IMG/VR virus record: IMGVR_UViG_3300025652_000480
Location: 1 to 25,629 of that record
Strand: one strand, 5' to 3'
Source: a virus
Length of the DNA stretch: 25,629 nt
Below the pieces are notes generated by a model. It searched no databases. It was not told where the DNA came from and was given only the letters and a program-made list of their open reading frames with translations. Positions 1 through 7,461 of the stretch are shown piece after piece. The position numbers and the translations under genes were made by a program. Position 1 is the first letter of the stretch; each line of letters begins with the position of its first letter.

Positions 1-80
1 ACATCGAAGGCTTTTATCAAATGGCAGGTCAGAGTTTAGAAACACTGATTGAAATGAGAGAACTACAACCAAAATTATAG
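1..80 (+). CDS. 3' end of an unidentified gene, truncated by window edge
   Basis: An open frame runs from the window edge (first full codon at 3) to a TAG at 78-80. The 25 visible residues are polar and helix-like, ending in RELQPKL. The next gene starts 9 nt later on the same strand, so the two are probably co-transcribed. The fragment is too short to identify. Its place upstream of a membrane/coiled-coil gene and opposite the replication operon suggests the end of a late or structural module, which is inference only. Confidence 0.5.
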   Translation, partial: IEGFYQMAGQSLETLIEMRELQPKL

Positions 81-89
81 GAGAACATT

Positions 90-446
90 ATGGATTGGTT
101 ACAAAATAAAACAACACAGTTTATTGCGTTGGCTGGTATCGTTGGAACACTAGCCGGATTTGGATACACTGGGGCAACCTATGTCAATAGGATTGAAAAC
201 TTAGAATCAAAAGCTCAACAAGCTAAAGAAACTGAGCAAGGAGTTGATGAGGTTATCAACAGGATTGAAGCGTTAGAAACATCAGTAGAATATATTAATA
301 AAACTATTGATGAAACTATCTTACTTAAAATTAATAACCTAGAGTCTATCAAGTCTGATATGTCGGGCATGAAAGCTGATATCGAAAGTGTTAAGACTGA
401 TATAAAAATATTTAAAGAAGAAAATAAAAATCCATTAGCTGGTTAA
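90..446 (+). CDS. Small membrane-anchored coiled-coil protein
   Basis: This 118-aa protein has one hydrophobic segment at about residues 10-32, rich in G and A. A long charged heptad-like region follows (about 35-112), so a single-pass protein with a coiled-coil domain is likely. The ATG has a good ribosome binding site (AGGAG, about 6 nt upstream). This architecture occurs in phage inner-membrane spanins and in small holin-associated or tail-chaperone proteins. No family signature was recognised, so lysis is only one option. Its TAA overlaps the stop codon of the convergent leftward operon in the shared tetranucleotide TTAA (443-446), leaving no room for a terminator between them. Confidence 0.75.
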   Translation: MDWLQNKTTQFIALAGIVGTLAGFGYTGATYVNRIENLESKAQQAKETEQGVDEVINRIEALETSVEYINKTIDETILLKINNLESIKSDMSGMKADIESVKTDIKIFKEENKNPLAG

Positions 447-679
447 TCTTTTAACTTTCTAGCATTCAAAGATGTCTCGATATAGTTATGTATTTGATTT
501 AATTTATGAGTTGCTTCTCTCATAACGGTTTGTAAAATATTATATTCTTCTTTAGAAAAATATTTCTTTAAAGAAGTAATATCTGTAGTCACCCGTTCGG
601 TTATAAGTTTACCTTCATAATCATAAAAAACTTGATAGCCAAGAAGACGTGCTTCTTTTCTTTTATTTTTAGTGGTCAT
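443..679 (-). CDS. Hypothetical protein, last gene of the replication operon
   Basis: This 78-aa basic protein is not recognised. It begins with a lysine/arginine-rich stretch, has a short predicted beta region (YQVFYDYEGK, about 16-25) and then a helical region (about 37-73). Its ATG lies 11 nt inside the 3' end of nrdB, with AAGGA about 7 nt upstream. It is the distal gene of the leftward operon and ends convergently on the neighbouring rightward gene. No function can be assigned. Confidence 0.7.
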   Translation of the reverse strand: MTTKNKRKEARLLGYQVFYDYEGKLITERVTTDITSLKKYFSKEEYNILQTVMREATHKLNQIHNYIETSLNARKLKD

Positions 680-1649
680 TTTCTATCCTTGTAAAATTTA
701 CTTTATCCTGTCTACCACGTAGTCCTGCTTTCATATAAGAAGTAGCACGACCTTCAAAGAAGTTTTGATGTTCAACACCCATAACTTCATCCAACCAACC
801 AAGAGGATTCTCACGTTGGTCATAGTTTGTTTTAAGACCAAGCTGGAGTAATCTTCTATCAGCTATGTATCTATTGTAAGCATACATATCTTTCTTGGTA
901 AGACCTTCAAGGTCTCCCATATCAAACACTAGGTCTAAGAACTTATCTTCTAATTCTACCATTTGTCTACAGATTTCATAAAGTTCTTTCTTGAAATCAT
1001 CTGTCCATATTTCTATGTTCTCTTGAATAAACTCTCTAAATAGTTTAGTCATAGCTTCAACGTGCATAGACTCATCACGTATAGAGTAAGTAACAATCTG
1101 ACCCATACCTTTCATACGTCCGAAGCGTGGGAAGTTTAACAAGATTGCAAAGCTAGAGAACAACTGTAGTCCTTCGGTAAAAGCTGAATAGACTGCTAAA
1201 GTTTTTGCAATACTCTTCTTATCTTTCTTGATAGTCTTAATCTTATGTACGTACTCATGTTTATCTGCCATCTCTTCGTACTCTGCAAAAGCTTTGTACT
1301 CTATCTCAGGCATACCTACTGTATCAAGTAATAAACTGTAAGCATGTTGATGAATAGATTCCATGTTAGCAAAAGAACCCATCATCATTCTAGCTTCAGG
1401 CTTTCTAAAGATACGCATGTATCTATCAACGTAACCTGCACCAACATCTACATCTGACTGAGTAAACAATCTAAAGATTTGTGTAAGTAAGTTCTTTTCT
1501 TTTGGATTTAATTCTTGCCAATCTTTTACGTCTGTATGTAGTGGTACTGACTCCGGCATCCAATGCATTTGATTCTGTAACACGTAGTAATCAAACATCC
1601 ACGGATTGTCAAAAGGTTTGTAGTAATCTCTTGTATCTAATAAACTCAT
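669..1649 (-). CDS. nrdB: Ribonucleotide reductase class I beta subunit
   Basis: The small subunit of aerobic ribonucleotide reductase houses the di-metal centre and radical that drive NDP-to-dNDP reduction by NrdA in the cytoplasm. At 326 aa it has usual beta length. Aligned by eye to E. coli NrdB, the metal ligands are D66, E97, H100, E159, E193 and H196 (motifs ESIH and RDESMH). Y104, four residues after H100, sits at the radical tyrosine position, so it looks like a tyrosyl-radical enzyme. The ATG overlaps the methyltransferase stop as ATGA, with an AGGA-type binding site inside that gene. nrdA lies three genes upstream in the same operon, separated by a zinc ribbon, a 60-aa protein and a methyltransferase. 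The short acidic C-terminus (ENDH) would be the NrdA-docking tail. Confidence 0.97.
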   Translation of the reverse strand: MSLLDTRDYYKPFDNPWMFDYYVLQNQMHWMPESVPLHTDVKDWQELNPKEKNLLTQIFRLFTQSDVDVGAGYVDRYMRIFRKPEARMMMGSFANMESIHQHAYSLLLDTVGMPEIEYKAFAEYEEMADKHEYVHKIKTIKKDKKSIAKTLAVYSAFTEGLQLFSSFAILLNFPRFGRMKGMGQIVTYSIRDESMHVEAMTKLFREFIQENIEIWTDDFKKELYEICRQMVELEDKFLDLVFDMGDLEGLTKKDMYAYNRYIADRRLLQLGLKTNYDQRENPLGWLDEVMGVEHQNFFEGRATSYMKAGLRGRQDKVNFTRIENDH

Positions 1650-2425
1650 AATTCTTTCCTATATAATGTATGTATTGTTAATCCAATATTAAAAGCTATT
1701 TGAGGAACAATAGCGTTCCCTAAAGCCTTTAATCTATCTTTGTCCAATTGTGAGGGAACCCCATCAGAAATTCTACAAACTGAGGATTCAGAAAGCCATC
1801 TATCGAGTTTGAATTTTCGTTTAGGTGTACCTGTTCTCGGAGGTTGGAACACCCTCCTTGTTTTGCTTTCATTGATAATTCTGTTTTTTTTCTTATTTGC
1901 ATAAGTCGTAGACCGTCCATAGCTTGTGGAGTCGCCCATAATTTTTGCAATGACCCAAAGCCTGTCTCTTTTATGGGGTGCTCCAACGCTGCAAGCTGGT
2001 ATAATAAACGATTGCGTGGCGTAGTTTTCGTTTTCCAAGTCAAGACACACATCATCGAGTGCCATAGAGACGAAGTTAGGAATATTTTCGAAAATAACCC
2101 AAGTTGGTTTTTTGTATTTAATAATTTTAAACATATAATCCCAGAGGTGTCGGTCATCTTTCTTTCCCTTTTGCTTGCCTGCCAAACTGTAGGGCTGGCA
2201 AGGAAGTCCCGATACAACAACATCAAATGTTTCTTTAATTCTGGAAGGGTCATTTCCTATCTCCAATAAGTCATTATATATTTTAACATCTTTCCAATGT
2301 TTAGTTAAAACTTTTTTACAAAAATTATCATTCTCACAAAACGCTACTGTTTTAAAAAATCCGGTTTGTTCTAGACCTAATGTAAAACCTCCTATGCCGG
2401 AACATAAATCTAAAACATTAAGCAT
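1646..2425 (-). CDS. DNA (cytosine-5) methyltransferase
   Basis: It transfers a methyl group from S-adenosylmethionine to C5 of cytosine in a specific DNA site, probably protecting phage DNA from host restriction or marking it. All core motifs are present: SAM-binding DLCSGIGGFTLGLEQTGF (6-23), catalytic PCQ (C76, in SGLPCQPYS), ENI (113-115), the HKRDRLW motif (151-157) and GNAIVP (236-241). At 259 aa it is short: the target-recognition region between about 160 and 225 is compact. The sequence around RISDGVP (218-224) is typical of phage solitary methyltransferases. No cognate restriction enzyme is nearby. It lacks a Shine-Dalgarno, and its ATG follows the preceding TAG by one base, suggesting translational coupling. 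It sits between the two RNR subunit genes. Confidence 0.95.
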   Translation of the reverse strand: MLNVLDLCSGIGGFTLGLEQTGFFKTVAFCENDNFCKKVLTKHWKDVKIYNDLLEIGNDPSRIKETFDVVVSGLPCQPYSLAGKQKGKKDDRHLWDYMFKIIKYKKPTWVIFENIPNFVSMALDDVCLDLENENYATQSFIIPACSVGAPHKRDRLWVIAKIMGDSTSYGRSTTYANKKKNRIINESKTRRVFQPPRTGTPKRKFKLDRWLSESSVCRISDGVPSQLDKDRLKALGNAIVPQIAFNIGLTIHTLYRKEL

Positions 2426-2426
2426 A

Positions 2427-2609
2427 CTATTTAATTTTATTACTATTAAATCTTTTAACTAAATATTTAAAATTTTCAATTACATAGCCTGCATAATCTT
2501 TTGTTTTTGAGAAAGGGTCTTTATGTTCATCACAATAATCTAACCACATCCTACTAGTAAAACCAGAAAACTCTGGGCTAAACACATCTTCAAATTCTGA
2601 TTGTTTCAT
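2427..2609 (-). CDS. Small hypothetical protein
   Basis: This 60-aa protein of unknown function is rich in aromatic and acidic residues near the N-terminus (FEDVFSPEF) with a basic C-terminus. Its ATG overlaps the stop of the upstream zinc-ribbon gene as ATGA and has no clear Shine-Dalgarno, so it is probably translated by coupling. The methyltransferase starts two bases downstream of its stop. Tight packing on both sides supports a real gene. Confidence 0.65.
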   Translation of the reverse strand: MKQSEFEDVFSPEFSGFTSRMWLDYCDEHKDPFSKTKDYAGYVIENFKYLVKRFNSNKIK

Positions 2610-2752
2610 TTTTCTTTTGGTAAATATACTATAACTTCTGAATTACATTTAGGACAACTTAAATTAGTTTCCATTATATACTCATTATCTTCATCATCAA
2701 TATCGTGGTCTGCTCCCCATATTAATTTTGTATTACAATGCCAACAGTTCAT
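2606..2752 (-). CDS. 48-aa zinc-ribbon protein
   Basis: This short gene fills the gap between nrdA and the 60-aa gene. It encodes 48 residues with two CxxC pairs, C3/C6 (CWHC) and C32/C35 (CPKC), separated by an acidic linker (DIDDEDNEY). This is the pattern of a small zinc ribbon. It starts one base after the nrdA stop and ends in an ATGA overlap with the next gene. It could be a DNA/RNA-binding or regulatory protein. A redox partner for RNR is conceivable because of CWHC next to nrdA, but two spaced CxxC pairs argue for zinc binding. Confidence 0.75.
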   Translation of the reverse strand: MNCWHCNTKLIWGADHDIDDEDNEYIMETNLSCPKCNSEVIVYLPKEK

Positions 2753-4648
2753 TTATCCCTCACACGCTATACATTCAGCATCGTCTAACTTAATACGTTG
2801 AACTTTAGTATTGACATTCTCTACACTACGAGCAGCATTAGACCGGAAGTAATATAGAGATTTTAATTTATTCATTCCATACCAGTGTACATCATTTACA
2901 TACTGCATGTACTCATCATGTACTTCCTGTGGCTCTGTAGCTTTAGGAAGGGTAAAAAATAGATTAACTGATTGTGCTTGACAGATAAACTCTTGACGTT
3001 TAGAGGCGTGTTCAATAACCCATATTTGGTCTATCTCATTAGCCGTTTTAAACACTTCTTTTTCTTCATCTGTTAATATATCGAGATGCTGGACGGAGCC
3101 GTCTTTACCGCTAATGTCTTTCCATAAAGCAGTCAACTCATCTTTTTTTAATCCTTTGTTATTTAAAACTTCTTCTAAGTATTTGTTTTTAACTTGGAAC
3201 GAACCTGAGAGAGTCTTGTGCGTATAAACGTTAGCACGATATGGCTCAATCGAAGGAGATGTCCCGCCACATATGATGCTAGAAGAAGCGTTAGGAGCAA
3301 CAGCGAGTAAATGAGCATTACGCCTACCACTACCATTGATATCAGGTGACTCACCACGTTCATCAGCAAGTCGTTCAGTTGCTCTAAGCGAATGTCTCTT
3401 AATGTGTTTAAATGCTTTATAATTAAAGCCCGTAGCGTATATACCTTCAAATGGAATGTTGCGAGACTGGAGATACGAATGGAATCCCATCGCACCAAGA
3501 CCCAACGACCTTTCTCTATAAGCTGAGTAGGTAGATTTAAGAAAGCCTTCCCTGCCTTCTTTAATATGTTTTTTAAAGCGTTTAAAGTTTGCATTATATT
3601 CTCCTAAGTTATTTGTATCCACAGCGTTATCAATGTAATGCTGTAGTACATTGTCAAGCATGGTAATTAAATCATCAATAAACAGAGGATTCTCACTCCA
3701 CTCATCAAAGTATTCTAAGTTTACAGAAGATAAACAACACACTGCTGTTCGTTCTTCGTTGGTAGGTAAAGTAATCTCAGAACATAGGTTGCTCTGTTTA
3801 ATTTCTAAGCCTAAATCTTTTTGTTCTTTAGGTAATGCTTCGTTACATGTATCTATATTAATCATGTATGGCTCACCAGTCTCTGCTCTAGCATTTATAA
3901 TTTGCCACCATAAGTCTCTAGCATTCACAATCTTTGTAGGTTCGTGAGTCTTAGGGTCAATCAATCTAAAGTCTGCATCCTCTTCAACAGCTTGTAAAAA
4001 CTCATTCGTAAGATTGATACCGTTATGCAGATTAAGGTTCTTACGATTAATATCACCACCTGATTCTTTACGCATGTTAATGAACTCTTCAATCTCAGGA
4101 TGAGATATGTCCATGTATGCAGCATAAGAACCTCGTCTTGTAGTGCCTTGATTAAAGGCTAACATCTGAGAATCTACAACATGCATAAAGGGGATTGAAC
4201 CAGTAGACTTACTACCGTGAGTAGTAGAAATACCATTGCTACGAATATCGCCCCAATATCCACCGATGCCTCCACCCGAACTTGCGAGCCATATGTTTTC
4301 ATCATAGTGAGCAGATAAACCATCCCTGCTATCAGGAACATAATTGAGGAAGCAACTAATAGGAAGCCCACGGCTGGTTCCCCCGTTACTAAGTATAGGG
4401 GTGCTAAACATAAACCAGCAAGAGGAACTGTAGTGATAAAGTCTTTGAGCCAATTCAAAATCTGTGTGACCTTTGTAGGTTGCTCCGAAGACGGATGCTC
4501 TTGCGAATGCTTCTTGTGCATGTGTTTCATTCTCCCATAAGTATCTATCCTTGAGCGTGTCAAGGCTAAACTTATCTAAATTATTTTCATTACTGTAATT
4601 AATTTTTATACCAAGATATTCCTTGATACCAACTTTGTCGTCAACCAT
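2753..4648 (-). CDS. nrdA: Ribonucleotide reductase class I alpha subunit
   Basis: The catalytic subunit reduces ribonucleoside diphosphates using the radical supplied by NrdB. Visible active-site residues are N287, C289 and E291 (SNLCSE), the redox pair C99 (PISCF) and C304 (AVCC), the phosphate-binding region PNASSSIICGG, the radical-transfer tyrosines Y599/Y600 (LKSLYYF), and the C-terminal regenerating pair C626/C629 (CIAC). At 631 aa it lacks the roughly 90-residue N-terminal ATP-cone of E. coli NrdA (761 aa), so dATP feedback through that domain is not expected. The ATG overlaps the upstream DUF3310-type gene by 8 nt and has AGGAG about 8 nt upstream. Confidence 0.97.
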   Translation of the reverse strand: MVDDKVGIKEYLGIKINYSNENNLDKFSLDTLKDRYLWENETHAQEAFARASVFGATYKGHTDFELAQRLYHYSSSCWFMFSTPILSNGGTSRGLPISCFLNYVPDSRDGLSAHYDENIWLASSGGGIGGYWGDIRSNGISTTHGSKSTGSIPFMHVVDSQMLAFNQGTTRRGSYAAYMDISHPEIEEFINMRKESGGDINRKNLNLHNGINLTNEFLQAVEEDADFRLIDPKTHEPTKIVNARDLWWQIINARAETGEPYMINIDTCNEALPKEQKDLGLEIKQSNLCSEITLPTNEERTAVCCLSSVNLEYFDEWSENPLFIDDLITMLDNVLQHYIDNAVDTNNLGEYNANFKRFKKHIKEGREGFLKSTYSAYRERSLGLGAMGFHSYLQSRNIPFEGIYATGFNYKAFKHIKRHSLRATERLADERGESPDINGSGRRNAHLLAVAPNASSSIICGGTSPSIEPYRANVYTHKTLSGSFQVKNKYLEEVLNNKGLKKDELTALWKDISGKDGSVQHLDILTDEEKEVFKTANEIDQIWVIEHASKRQEFICQAQSVNLFFTLPKATEPQEVHDEYMQYVNDVHWYGMNKLKSLYYFRSNAARSVENVNTKVQRIKLDDAECIACEG

Positions 4649-4913
4649 TTACATTCTCCTTATCATGAATGTCTAACATTATTATACCATAGTGTAAAAT
4701 TTTTAATAAGTCTTTTCTATTTTTTCCTGCTTTATTACCGTATCGTTTTGCATACTTCATAATGTTTCCCATACAAAAACCTTCACCGTGTCCTGAATCA
4801 ATAATAACATCCGTTGCTTGATACTTATCAGAAGCATAGTGCTGACCATACGTATCCTCAATGTAAGTTTTTAATTCAAGTAAATTTTTATCTTCGTTAA
4901 ACTTGTAGTTCAT
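4641..4913 (-). CDS. DUF3310-type nucleotide kinase-like small phage protein
   Basis: This 90-aa protein carries the signature of the DUF3310 family: a region preceding FCMGNIMKYAKRYG (46-59), then a lysine-rich turn and a hydrophobic helix (KDLLKILHYGIIML). Family members are common in phage replication modules and are often labelled nucleotide kinase, without biochemical proof. The start at 4913 is chosen because GGAG lies about 6 nt upstream and this leaves a 17-nt overlap with endonuclease I. The longer open frame to 5021 would overlap that gene by over 120 nt. Confidence 0.8.
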   Translation of the reverse strand: MNYKFNEDKNLLELKTYIEDTYGQHYASDKYQATDVIIDSGHGEGFCMGNIMKYAKRYGNKAGKNRKDLLKILHYGIIMLDIHDKENVNG

Positions 4914-5340
4914 TGTTTCTCCAACCATCAGGTAAAGTATCTTCACTGTACCATCTAAAATTATTTGTTTCAGCCCACTCAGCATGGGTTCTTTTTGTTC
5001 CGTCTTTACGTACTTTAGCACCCGGCATAGGAGAGTAAGGTTTTTGAAATAGAAAAACTAATTCCATATGTTCAGGTAAAGCTTTTCTAATCCAAGTATA
5101 TTTACTGTACTCTGCATGGTCCCAAAATCTACCCTTAGCTTCTAATAAAATAGTTTTATCTTGAAATGTTTTAACAAAGTCTACTTCGTATTTCTTGTCA
5201 ATAATATATTTAATAGCTTCAAAGTGATGTGCCCAATCTTTTAAAACTGTTTGATGTATATTGTATTCCCATAAACTATCATACCCTTTTGGTACATTAA
5301 TTTTTTTAGGTCTTGGTTTTCTTGGTACTCTTCTAGGCAT
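4897..5340 (-). CDS. T7-like endonuclease I (Holliday junction resolvase)
   Basis: This 147-aa protein matches the length of T7 gp3 (149 aa). It has the PD-(D/E)XK layout of that family: E25 (LWEYN), D54 (YEVDF) and E67-x-K69 (LLEAKG). A conserved YxKYxWIRKA helix and an aromatic C-terminal part follow. In T7 this enzyme cleaves branched DNA and contributes to breakdown of host DNA and resolution of replication intermediates. The start at 5340 overlaps the upstream gene by 8 nt. A longer frame begins upstream, but its extra residues encode nothing family-like. The N-terminus is very basic (MPRRVPRKPRPKK), which suits DNA binding. Confidence 0.9.
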   Translation of the reverse strand: MPRRVPRKPRPKKINVPKGYDSLWEYNIHQTVLKDWAHHFEAIKYIIDKKYEVDFVKTFQDKTILLEAKGRFWDHAEYSKYTWIRKALPEHMELVFLFQKPYSPMPGAKVRKDGTKRTHAEWAETNNFRWYSEDTLPDGWRNNELQV

Positions 5341-5584
5341 TGGTGAGTTCCTTAACAGTAATGTTAGGATTCTTTTTAACCTGTTTATAAAACCAACGTA
5401 AACTATAAGCACTCAACATAAATTTATTTTGAGAATAAATATGTGTTTGCTCAGGTAGAAACTCATGTAAATTATTTTTATTTATCTTTGAAGTATCTTC
5501 TCCGTCCGGAACCATAGTTCGTAACCATTCTATTAATAAATTTTCTGCTCTTCTTCTTAGCTGTTTAGATTTTCTAGCGTGCAA
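5333..5584 (-). CDS. Small basic hypothetical protein upstream of endonuclease I
   Basis: This 83-aa protein is not recognised. Its N-terminus is strongly basic (RKSKQLRRRAENLL), followed by an acidic middle (DGEDTSKINKNN) and an aromatic helix (SAYSLRWFYKQVKKN). It overlaps the exonuclease gene by 11 nt upstream and endonuclease I by 8 nt downstream, so it is embedded in the operon. A nucleic-acid-binding role would fit the charge pattern but is not shown. Confidence 0.75.
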   Translation of the reverse strand: MHARKSKQLRRRAENLLIEWLRTMVPDGEDTSKINKNNLHEFLPEQTHIYSQNKFMLSAYSLRWFYKQVKKNPNITVKELTNA

Positions 5585-6449
5585 GTTTTATCTCCTCTAC
5601 TTTAGGTACTGATTTTACAGTGGTTAAATAAGTAATTCCTTTAGCATATTGAAATGCTCTTAAACCTTTTCCGTTATTGGATTCTTTATGACATTCAACT
5701 TTATGTCTACAATAAGTACATCCCCTTGCTAATTTAAAATTACCACCCTTGCCTTCAGGAACAGGCGAGTAACACAGAGCCGGAGGTGTTTTCTTTTTGA
5801 TAGTTTTCTTTACATTTTTTATTGCTGAAACTATATTTGGTTTATCAAATTCATCAGGTTTAAATAAAGCAAGCTCCCCAGTTTCTTTATTCAGAGCAAG
5901 GAAGCCTCCATTAGAAGTACCTTCACTGTGCTCATACCCTGCTAATTGAGATATGTAACCGAAAGGGTCATCGTTTGTTAGGGTTCCTTCTTTAAATTTT
6001 TTAAACGCAAAGCCGGATGTTGTTTTAATGTCTACAACTTCACCATCAATAACACAATCCATATGTCCTTTTATGCCTTCTACTTCTACAGTTTTCTGTT
6101 CAGAGGTAACTTCATGACCAGCCATTTTAACAAAGAATAACACTAGCTCTTCTAATAAATGTCCGTATAAAAATTTAATTAATGTTGATGAGGCTAACTG
6201 TTGAGGTACTTGCTCTGCATTTAAATCGTACCATAGTTGTCGTGAAGGCTTACCAATGTTAGACATACGTAACGTTGAAGTATCTCTTGGTTGAGGCGTA
6301 GCCCAATGTTTTAAAGCAGATGCCATAGCTTTACCAAACTTATCTATGTCTTCATCGTTAACTTTTATTTGTTTGTTTTCTGTTAATGGACTTATAGCTT
6401 GATATATATCTTGAACTAAAGTATCAATTGTTTTTTTATTTTTTTTCAT
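5574..6449 (-). CDS. PD-(D/E)XK exonuclease, RecB/Cas4-like
   Basis: This 291-aa protein has a RecB-type nuclease core: GHLLEEL (96-102), GHMD with D131, and VVDIKTT with D140 and K142. A QLAGYEH motif (168-174) corresponds to the conserved QxxxY helix. The C-terminal third carries C226, C244, C247 and C253, a spacing that recalls the 4Fe-4S clamp of Cas4/AddB-type nucleases, although those usually have one cysteine near the N-terminus. It probably degrades or resects DNA, replacing T7 gp6. The ATG has AAGGA about 6 nt upstream. It overlaps the preceding nuclease gene by 14 nt. Confidence 0.88.
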   Translation of the reverse strand: MKKNKKTIDTLVQDIYQAISPLTENKQIKVNDEDIDKFGKAMASALKHWATPQPRDTSTLRMSNIGKPSRQLWYDLNAEQVPQQLASSTLIKFLYGHLLEELVLFFVKMAGHEVTSEQKTVEVEGIKGHMDCVIDGEVVDIKTTSGFAFKKFKEGTLTNDDPFGYISQLAGYEHSEGTSNGGFLALNKETGELALFKPDEFDKPNIVSAIKNVKKTIKKKTPPALCYSPVPEGKGGNFKLARGCTYCRHKVECHKESNNGKGLRAFQYAKGITYLTTVKSVPKVEEIKLAR

Positions 6450-6852
6450 CGTAATCCTTAAAAGCTTTTATAACATCGCTAGAAAATAATTTTTGTAAAT
6501 TAACTAAATACATTTTACTAGCTTTGTTATCCCCACCGCTAACAGTTTTAAATGTGTCTAACTTTTTTACAATAGTTCTAAGGACATCAGTTTTAAATAC
6601 TAGGGTACAGTATTCATTATCTCCAACACATAAATGATGAAACCAGTAGTCTGATTCAGTAGCGTTTATTCCGGAAGGTTTGTTCCAACACTCATACTCA
6701 ATGGCTATGTTTCCTGTGTTCATCCACATACCACGTTCAGATTTAACTTCTATCTTTTTATCTTGTAGCATTTCAGCTACTTTATCTTCTCTGACTTGAC
6801 CGTATTCTAAATCTAAATCAAATTTTTTTCTATTAGCTTTAGTGGGTTTCAT
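6436..6852 (-). CDS. Small PD-(D/E)XK-type nuclease-like protein
   Basis: This 138-aa protein contains a short nuclease-like core: E22/D23 in a helix, then E35-x-K37 (KIEVK), a TGN motif (46-48) and E52 (IAIEYE). This resembles small phage proteins in the restriction-endonuclease-like superfamily. The remainder (NKPSGINATESDYWFHH) also resembles those phage proteins. It directly follows the two-repeat gene (its ATG abuts that TAA) and has GAGGAA as binding site. It may act on DNA with the neighbouring exonuclease. Its substrate is unknown. Confidence 0.7.
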   Translation of the reverse strand: MKPTKANRKKFDLDLEYGQVREDKVAEMLQDKKIEVKSERGMWMNTGNIAIEYECWNKPSGINATESDYWFHHLCVGDNEYCTLVFKTDVLRTIVKKLDTFKTVSGGDNKASKMYLVNLQKLFSSDVIKAFKDYDEKK

Positions 6853-7461
6853 TTAAAGTTCCTCTTGTGGTATAAAAAATTTTTCAATAAAACTTTCAAT
6901 ATGTCCGGCTTGATAGTATGAATCAGGGTAACTTTCGTCAATTCGCATACCTCGCCATTTACCTTTTCCAATTATGTATTCATAAGTGTAACGTCTTTTA
7001 TTACCCCTACCATCTTTTCTAGGTATAATTTTAGTAGTTAAAGTAACAACATCTTTTTTTATTTTAAACTCTATTCCTTTTTCTTCTAAAAAATTTTTTA
7101 CGCTGGCTTTTGTTTCATCTTCTATTTTAAATTTAGGTTCAGTTAATAAAAATCTATTGTAAAAATCTTCAATACCTTTAGACGTGTAATGTTTTGAAGG
7201 AAAGCCTCGTCTAGCATAAGGTGCCCATCGTCCGGTAGTAGTATAGTAAGAATAAAATTGTCCATTAAATTCTATTCTAAACATGGTAGAGCCGGCTCCT
7301 GCCGTAAGTGAGTGTTTGATATTTTTAGATTCTAAAAAATTTCTTACAGTATTAACTGTTTCATTAGTAATATGACTAAAAAGTATTTCTCCTTTAGAGT
7401 TTACTCTATTAAATCTCCAATCATATTCTTGTTCTTGTACTTCTTTTTTAATGGGTTTCAC
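6853..7461 (-). CDS. Protein with two tandem copies of an unnamed domain
   Basis: This 202-aa protein is not assigned to a known family. It contains an internal duplication: residues about 34-104 and 116-196 share the framework ET..V+NFLE.K.I, then a beta-rich part with a GRW/GKW motif (77-79 and 167-169), a (S)K..Y or S.YY turn, and GIE/HIE.F...F at the end. The start is a GTG at 7461, supported by TAGGAG about 9 nt upstream inside the polymerase gene and a 14-nt overlap with it. Its place between DNA polymerase and the nucleases suggests a role in DNA replication or processing. No catalytic motif is visible, so a binding protein is likeliest. Confidence 0.8.
   Translation of the reverse strand: MKPIKKEVQEQEYDWRFNRVNSKGEILFSHITNETVNTVRNFLESKNIKHSLTAGAGSTMFRIEFNGQFYSYYTTTGRWAPYARRGFPSKHYTSKGIEDFYNRFLLTEPKFKIEDETKASVKNFLEEKGIEFKIKKDVVTLTTKIIPRKDGRGNKRRYTYEYIIGKGKWRGMRIDESYPDSYYQAGHIESFIEKFFIPQEEL

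Noticed and set aside
1844-2269. Long rightward open frame (141 codons) opposite the methyltransferase gene
   Set aside because: The opposite strand encodes all methyltransferase motifs; the rightward product has no family features and no binding site. It is an antisense shadow.
2606-2752. CWHC of the small zinc ribbon as a glutaredoxin/thioredoxin for the RNR
   Set aside because: The protein is too short for a thioredoxin fold and has a second matched CxxC, so zinc binding is the simpler reading.
3175-3594. Second open frame on the same strand inside nrdA, and another at 4174-4563
   Set aside because: Both lie wholly within the confirmed nrdA frame; their hydrophobic composition is a frame-shift artefact of an AT-rich gene.
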